Of a stretch of 64,000 nucleotides of DNA, positions 57,906-64,000 are shown piece after piece. A program made the translations under genes and the position numbers. Position 1 is the first letter of the stretch; every line of letters begins with the position of its first letter. Source of the stretch: Drosophila pseudoobscura (taxonomy: Eukaryota > Arthropoda > Insecta > Diptera > Drosophilidae). The notes under the pieces are model-generated. The model made no database searches. It was given only the letters and a program-made list of their open reading frames with translations, and was not told where the DNA came from. The stretch spans positions 20,225,001 to 20,289,000 of the forward strand of contig NC_046681.1 of assembly GCF_009870125.1 (NCBI RefSeq). Reading direction: 5' to 3'.

Positions 57906-59943
57906 GGTGGCAATCCATTTCTTTTTAATATCATTATCCATTATGCATACGCACTCGTATATTATGTGCCCTGGCCTTTGTTGGCACCCGTCACAGGTGC
58001 CACTGAGCGTATACTTAATATGCCATTTATTTTGGCACAACTCAAGGCTAAGCGAACGAAACGAAACGAAATGAAATGAAATGAAACGAAACCCATTCAC
58101 ACAGATGCGACCCAGCAGAAGGACATACATAAGGACTGCGGATCTGCAGGAGTCTGTGGAAATGCAGACGGAAAACTGTCTTCCATTCGGTAGTTGGATT
58201 CATTGTCGCCTTAGTTGTTGCAGTTACTGCTGCTGCTGCTGTTGCCTCTGCTGCCTCTGCCTCTGCTGCTGCTGCTGCTGTTGTCGAGAATCAATTTGGC
58301 AAAAGTCATTGCATTCAATTGTCACTTGACAAACGACAAATGGTGTTGATTCGCACACAAACACAGCACACATATGTATGTATCCTCAGAGATGCAGACA
58401 CACACACTCAGACACTCAGACCGAGACTGCGAGACAGACAATTGAGCGAGCCGGCCCAAGATTATTTATTTTGGACACATGTATTTTGAAGACTTTCTGA
58501 GCTGTGACCAAATTTGTTGCCACTGCCACTGCCAAAGCCTGCCAAAGCGTTTAAAAAGTTATTGGCCAAGTGGACCGCCGCCGGCAAGAACTTTTCAATT
58601 GCCAGCAACTTTGGGCCCTGCCAAAAAACACATTTAAAAGCGCTCGCCCAGACAGTCGAACGAAAGCCGAGCATAAATTTGCAAAGTGCCGAGCATCGGT
58701 TAGTGCATAACTTTTGTGGCATGCCAAAAGCCACAAACAGCAAAGGCATTGCCATCATGAATAACGCACTCGCACTCGCATTCGCATTCACATTCGCACT
58801 CACACTCGCATTTACACACCCATTCAGAAGCACTTCAAAGGCTGTGTGTGGCATACTTTTGTGCGGCAATTGTGAGGGAATCCAACAGGCCCCAATGCCG
58901 TGGCGTCACAAGTTTTTCTACGTCTGGCTCTGGATCCAAATCTGGGCCTGGCTTTGGCTGACTGAGTGACAGGCCCGGAGACGGGGTTCAATGAACCCGC
59001 ACTGCAAAAACTAATTACAAACCAATTCCGCAATGTGACCGCAAAAGCCAATGCCACAAAAAACCAACAAAAATATTTCAATCTTTTGGCTTTTTTGATT
59101 ATGCAATTTGAGGTTGAGTTTTTTTTTGCGTGTGTTTTGCAATGTAATTTGACAAGTACGACGGCCCAGGTGTTCCATAGAACTCTTTTCAAACCCAAAA
59201 GCGAAGAGAATCCCATATTTGGTGTTTCTGCAATCACTTTCTACTCTTTTTCCTAAAGAAATTTCATTAAAACTGTCCAAAAATCTGTTCCTTAAGCAGC
59301 GATAGAGGTTCTCTTGAAGATTCTCAACTTGAGGAATGTTTGAAGCCTTTGAGATGTCCATAAACCCCTTGGAATTGCATAGTTAGGATAGTATCTGCCT
59401 GAATATTACTTCAACTCTATTGTTTTCCAGATCTCATGTTGGTTTTCCACAACTGCAATCCAGGAAAACCTTTAGATGTTTACAGATATCTCAACTATAT
59501 CGTACCTTCTCAGCTGTGCCCCAATCTCCTGCCCAGCCCGGGTGAACCCTTGACTGAGAGAGTGTATCTTTGGTAATACATTTGCCTCAGAACGCCTCGA
59601 GTGACTCACAGCTGTCAACACTCTGTTAACTGCATTTGCCAAGCCCTCTGCTCGATGCCACTCCCTAGACCCCGGACTGTCTCTCCGTCTCTTCGTCTCT
59701 CTGTCTCTCCGTCTCTGTGGGGACCTCTGACCCCCTTTGAGGCACATACGGTTAATGAAATTGTGCACTCAATCGAGCGTAACGCCGAGCGAAAAGTCAG
59801 CAAAAATTGAGGCTGCAACGATGATGATGTTTGGCTGTGGCACTTCTGTCAGGTGAGGTAGGACTACTACTCCTACTCCGTGGCAACAAAAATTAACATC
59901 AACGACACTAAACTGCTATCGCTGCCAGCATAAAGCTTACCGA

Positions 59944-59966
59944 TGTGTGTGTGTGTGTGTGTGTGT
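59944..59966. repeat. (GT)n microsatellite
   Basis: Eleven GT dinucleotides after CGAT. Confidence 0.9.
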
Positions 59967-61426
59967 ATCTATGTGGGCTCTGGGCTGTGTTTCATTCTTC
60001 TGGCAAGCAGAAAATGTTGTCTGGCAGTGCCATAACCATGGCCAATCCCAATCCCAATCTCAATCCCCAGGTCCAATGTGATTTTGAATATTTAGCGTAT
60101 TAGGTAAATGGCTTGCGCTTTTTTCTACTTGCCGCATCCGTTGCAACATCGTCCGCTTTATGCACCGCCCCGAGTCGCGAAGTCATGCTGTTTGGGGCGC
60201 CCCCCCCCCGCACTCTCCGCTTAAATGGCATTTTGAATTTTAACGACCATAAATGCAAGCTTATCTTAAATGCTCTTTTATGGCTAAATTTATGCTCGTG
60301 CCCGGTGAGTTCTCAGAGTTTTTTTCCTACCTCTGTGCATCCTCTGTACGGCTGCCAACTTGAGATGATTACCCCGCTCTCTAGTGGGCTCTCTAGTATG
60401 TCTGTGCCACTCGTCGTGCAATGAGCTAGATCTGCTGCCACTTGTGGAAATGTGCCTCAAAAGGAGGGGCACCTCTTGGCTTGCCCCGAGTTATGGCCTG
60501 CCTTGTTTTATAGATTATCGTGCATAAATATTCATGCAAGTGCTGTGATACCCATAAATCGTATCATAATTTACCTATGGGCTATGCTGGGCTCTCATGG
60601 CCCTATATTTTTCAGCCAGAGGCTTTTGGTGCATGAAAAATGACACTGCCAATGTCTAATATTAGTAGAAATGTTTTATTTTCCGACCCACAGACACGCC
60701 CCCACTGTCCCCATTCATCGCCCATGTTAAACGGCACTCGGGGGAACTATCTGGAAAAACATTTATCTAACATACGACCCCATCCGTATCCGTATCTGTA
60801 TCTGTATCTGTATCTACGCCGAAGGACGCTGCTTGATCTCCCAATGTATCTGTCAACGCCGGGGCTTGTTAATTAATTATAATACTAGCAGAATTATATG
60901 TTTGTTTAGTCCGAGCAATTATTATTGAACAGCGAAAAAAAAAACAGCACTCCCTGCGGCATATTTAACGCGATTTGTGGCCCTGTGCGGCAATTTGTGG
61001 CGCGTGCGGGGGCCACTTTTGGGGATTCGAACAATTGCCCAAAACATGATGACGCCGACGAAGACCCGGTGATATACGAACTTTTCAATTAAATTCATTA
61101 CACCTCCTTCCGCCGGCCTTGCCTGTCGCTTAATTTCCCCAACAAAACACTAAGTCATTTCCGGCCAAACGGCCTGGCCATTACCTAGATTATCATTTCA
61201 AGTTCGGCATGGAAATTTTCCCTTTTGTCCTCCCCTAGCCTTGTGAAAAGTTGTGCCTGGGTTACGACTCGATGATGTCCTGTATATGGCCGGCCATTCG
61301 TGCATGCCGTGCCACCTGCGTCCTGCCTGTTTCTACATGGTATATAAAAATGTCTTGTGTTTTTTTTCAGCCTCCTTTTTGTTGACAGCCCAGCGGGGCA
61401 TCAGAGGCAAAAGGCGACACAGGAAG

Positions 61427-61606
61427 TGGGCTGAAAGGGGGCTGAAGGGGGGCTAAAAGCGGGCTGAAAGGGGGCTGAAGGGGGGCTGAAAGGGGGCTGA
61501 AAGCGGGCAGAAAGCGGGCAGAAAGCGGGCTGAGAGTGGGCTAAAAGCGGGCTAAAAGCGGGCTGAAAGCGGGCAGAAAGCGGGCTGAAGGGGGGCTGAA
61601 AGCGGA
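61427..61606. repeat. 11-bp G-rich minisatellite, unit GGGCTGAAAGC
   Basis: About sixteen tandem 11-bp units over 180 bases. The variants are GGGCTGAAAGG, GGGCTGAAGGG, GGGCAGAAAGC and GGGCTAAAAGC. The plus strand has regularly spaced GGG or longer G runs, so it could form G-quadruplexes. No coding context. Confidence 0.92.
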
Positions 61607-62544
61607 GCCAGGTGCCGGCTCGTGCTGCGCCCAGTGAATTATTTTTTAGGTAAATTGGGTGTGTTTTCTATTATTGCCCCAGACTTCCGGCCTGTCAGCC
61701 CCCCTGCCTGGTGGCAACACCAACAGTCACTTGTTTCAAGTCGTTAAGTTATTTTTTTAAATTTAAAACATGGCGCTCCTCCCTGGAGCTGGACAATGGA
61801 AATAAAATATTTTCCGTAGTTTTCCGCACGGGCTTTTCTGTCGTTTCATTTTCATCTGGTCAGTTCTCGTCCGAGCTGACGGAGAATATGACAACTCAGC
61901 CAGAAAGTGACCGTCACAGCAGCCAGAGCCAAGGCAGGAACTGTGGCAAGTGGCAAGTGGCAAGGAAGATGTTGAGGAAATTAAACGCATTGTCGACAAG
62001 CACTTGGGGTTTCCCTCTCTTCTTCTTTGTTTGTGTTTCTTTTTTTTTTGTTGGTTAAAGCTCTCTGTTGGGTTTTCTGATTTCGTAGTTTTTGTGCAAG
62101 GAAAACGGGGGGGTGGTGGGGGGTGTAAAGTGTGTGAGGGGAAGCTGCTTAATTAGTTTATCCTTTAAGTTATTTAAAGTAGGTTTTGGGTGAGGCAAAA
62201 ACCTCACACAGACCGCGATGGTGAGGGATTAGGCCCTGTCTTTTGGTTGATTGTATTCAAAAGAATCCCCACTTGAGTGCACACAACGAAACACTCATCA
62301 AACATGCGTCTCCATCGCCATCAATCGCAGGCCAAGTGCAATAATCAATCGCAAAAAAACGTAGCCCACTTTTCGGGGCCGCCAGAGGGGCGGCACTTTG
62401 TCAATTGCCGCCCACCCACTCATCAATTATGTATTGCTTTGCTCTTTTAATTATCTCACACCACTCGCAGGGCGGCGGCAATCCACAATCAATTCGACAC
62501 ATTTGCCATATTTCGCTCCAATAAAGAAACAACGAGGTGGAACG

Positions 62545-63653
62545 TTGTGAGTTGCTGCGGACACCGCAACTCTACAGTTATACCCGATACTAAGTCAGTA
62601 TGGCTCTCCTCCGGCAGACGCCGCTAATATTTAACGACACGACAAAGAGTGCGTGCGAGAGAGACAGAAAATCAGTCTGAGCGTGACGTCGGGCGCTGCG
62701 TAGCCACTGCAAATTGATTTGTTCCTTTTGGCTATAAAAATGATCTGATCTGATCCAGATTCAGCAATCTGATAGATATGGTCATTATCTATGACTCTGC
62801 GTTTTTAGTTTTCTCAAATCTGCAATATTGTGGATGCAACAGATTTTCGTCCTTTGTGGGGGCGGAAGACGGTGGGGTGAAATTCTGAGATATACGTTTT
62901 ATAGTGACATCTTAAAGGAGTGTGTGTACCAAATTTGGTTACTCTAGCCTTAATAGTCTCTGAGATTTGTGGTTGCCTCAGATTTTCGTCCTTTGCGGGG
63001 GCGGAAGGGGGTGTGGCGAAATTTGGACAGGAAACGGTCAAGGTCCGATATCACAGGAGTGTGGATACCAAATTTGGTTGCTCTGGCTTTTATAGGTTCT
63101 GAGATCCTTGAACTCATATTTTGCAATTGGCAAAACCGACCATGAAACCTGTGTGTTAGAGTGAGACAGAGCGAGAAAGAGTGAAATTGTTTTCGTGATT
63201 CTGGCTGTAATAATTATACGATCTGGTTCAGATTTTGCACTTTAGAAGATATAGGCAGCTTCTACGATTCTGCGTTTTTAGTTTTCTCGTATCGTTGAAA
63301 TTGTGGATGCCACAGATTTTCGCCCTTTGTGGGGGCGGAAGTGGGCGGGGCAAAGTTTTGAAATATTTTTGGAGCAGTGACATATCACAGAAGTCTGGAT
63401 CCAAAACATCGTTGCTCTAGCTCTTATAGTCTTTGAGCATTAGGCGCTGAAGGGGACGGACAGACGGACAGACGGACAGACGGACGGACGGACAGACGGA
63501 CAGACAGACATGGCTCAATCGACTCGGCTATTGATGCTGATCAAGAATATATATACTTTATGGGGTCGGAAACGATTCCTTCTGGACGTTACACACATCC
63601 ACTTTCACCACAAATCTAATATACCCCAATACTCATTTTGAGTATCGGGTATA
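62545..63653 (+). mobile_element. DINE-1/mini-me-like non-autonomous element
   Basis: The left end reads TATACCCGATACT (62579-62591) and the right end AGTATCGGGTATA (63641-63653), exact inverse complements of 13 bases. Left of this a short palindrome (GTTGCTGCGGACACCGCAAC, about 62551-62570) probably belongs to the element. The interior has three diverged modules beginning GATTTTCGTCC or GATTTTCGCCC, and a GGACAGAC tract before a conserved 3' block (ATGGCTCAATCGACTCGGC to the end). This layout, with a microsatellite before a conserved tail, matches Helitron-related DINE-1/INE-1/mini-me elements, very abundant in Drosophila. There is no open reading frame of note, so it depends on helpers in trans. 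The family name is from memory. Confidence 0.8.
63454..63510. repeat. GGACAGAC/GGAC microsatellite inside the DINE-like element
   Basis: Tandem GGACAGAC units mixed with GGAC, just upstream of the conserved 3' block of the element. The position fits the internal microsatellite typical of this element group. Confidence 0.9.
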
Positions 63654-64000
63654 AAAATACGAACAGCGATACAGTCTCCCACGGAGCGATGGAGCGAAGC
63701 CTGATGCTGGCTCAGCCTCATATAATCCCAAGAGCTCGGCATAGCCATGGCATTTTGTTTAGAAACTTTTAATTAGTGTTGTAAAAGTTTTTCAATTAAC
63801 ACCACCTGCACAACTATTTATTTTGTTCGCTGAGCCGCGCCAAGGAGAGGGGAGCGGAGTGGAGTGGAGCCGAGCGTTGGGGCAGCTTCTTTGCAAACAT
63901 TTTGCTTCATTGTTGCTGTTTCTGTTGCTGTTGTGGCTGTCAACTGTAAATTATAAAAATATTTTTGAACTTGCAGCTAGAACAGCGCCAAATAATTTAC
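63654..64000. other. Window end, no gene seen
   Basis: Non-coding sequence with short GGAGTGGAGC-type and CTGTTG repeats after the DINE-like element. It continues beyond the window. Confidence 0.5.

Larger units (their letters stand above)
51581..62544. other. ~11 kb non-coding region, no gene seen
   Basis: No recognisable coding exon on either strand. AT-rich fly DNA with frequent simple repeats, for example GGAAC units near 52240-52265, AG repeats near 52997-53013, GAAAC/GAAAT units near 58053-58092 and a CTG-rich stretch near 58228-58282. It may be regulatory or intronic DNA. The more notable minisatellites are listed separately. Confidence 0.55.

Noticed and set aside
57775..58074. Repeat-bearing frame with FGEFCSI units
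   Set aside because: It is produced by a 21-bp minisatellite that happens to be a multiple of three. No start context or conservation evidence.

Overview
The window is eukaryotic nuclear DNA from a Drosophila species. The evidence is short 51-67 nt introns with fly-type splice sites, AATAAA poly(A) signals, opa/poly-N coding repeats, an R1-clade retrotransposon sitting in a CA microsatellite, and a DINE-1/mini-me-like element. I lean towards the obscura group from memory of that last repeat, but the sequence alone does not prove it.

Layout. Positions 1-8992 are a satellite: 28 head-to-tail units of 319/320 bp, with a long-range duplication of period 5,436 bp (17 units). The array enters from the left and ends abruptly at 8992. 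Beyond it lies a cluster of minus-strand genes. The first is an intronless LIM-only gene resembling Beadex/LMO (10104-11285), bracketed by two direct copies of a ~0.36-0.39 kb dispersed repeat. Next come an intronless, degenerate Ran-like GTPase (13551-14141) and a four-exon coiled-coil gene of the probable CCDC96/CFAP184 axonemal family (14647-17167). These are followed by two paralogous two-exon genes for secreted, low-complexity proteins (18311-20402 and 24956-26053), separated by ~4.5 kb without genes. On the plus strand, 27313-29031 encodes a divergent mitochondrial-type Na+/Ca2+ exchanger-like protein (NCLX/SLC8B1 family). It has lost its ion-binding motifs and has two apparent single-base frame breaks.

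From about 29.0 kb to the end I see no host protein-coding gene. This is ordinary fly non-coding DNA with many micro- and minisatellites, probably intergenic or intronic. It is interrupted by a full-length ~5 kb R1-clade (Waldo-like) non-LTR retrotransposon (46502-51545) with both ORFs intact, inserted inside a (CA)n tract. A ~1.1 kb DINE-1/mini-me-like element with matching inverted termini lies at 62545-63653, and a truncated relative lies at 14398-14493.

How it fits together. The block next to the satellite holds two probable retrocopies (LIM-only and Ran-like) and a probable axonemal gene. That is the gene content often seen among male-germline-expressed fly genes, but expression is inference only. 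The two secreted-protein genes share architecture, intron position and intron phase, so they are an old tandem duplication. I found no CRISPR array, operon, prokaryotic feature or convincing RNA gene.
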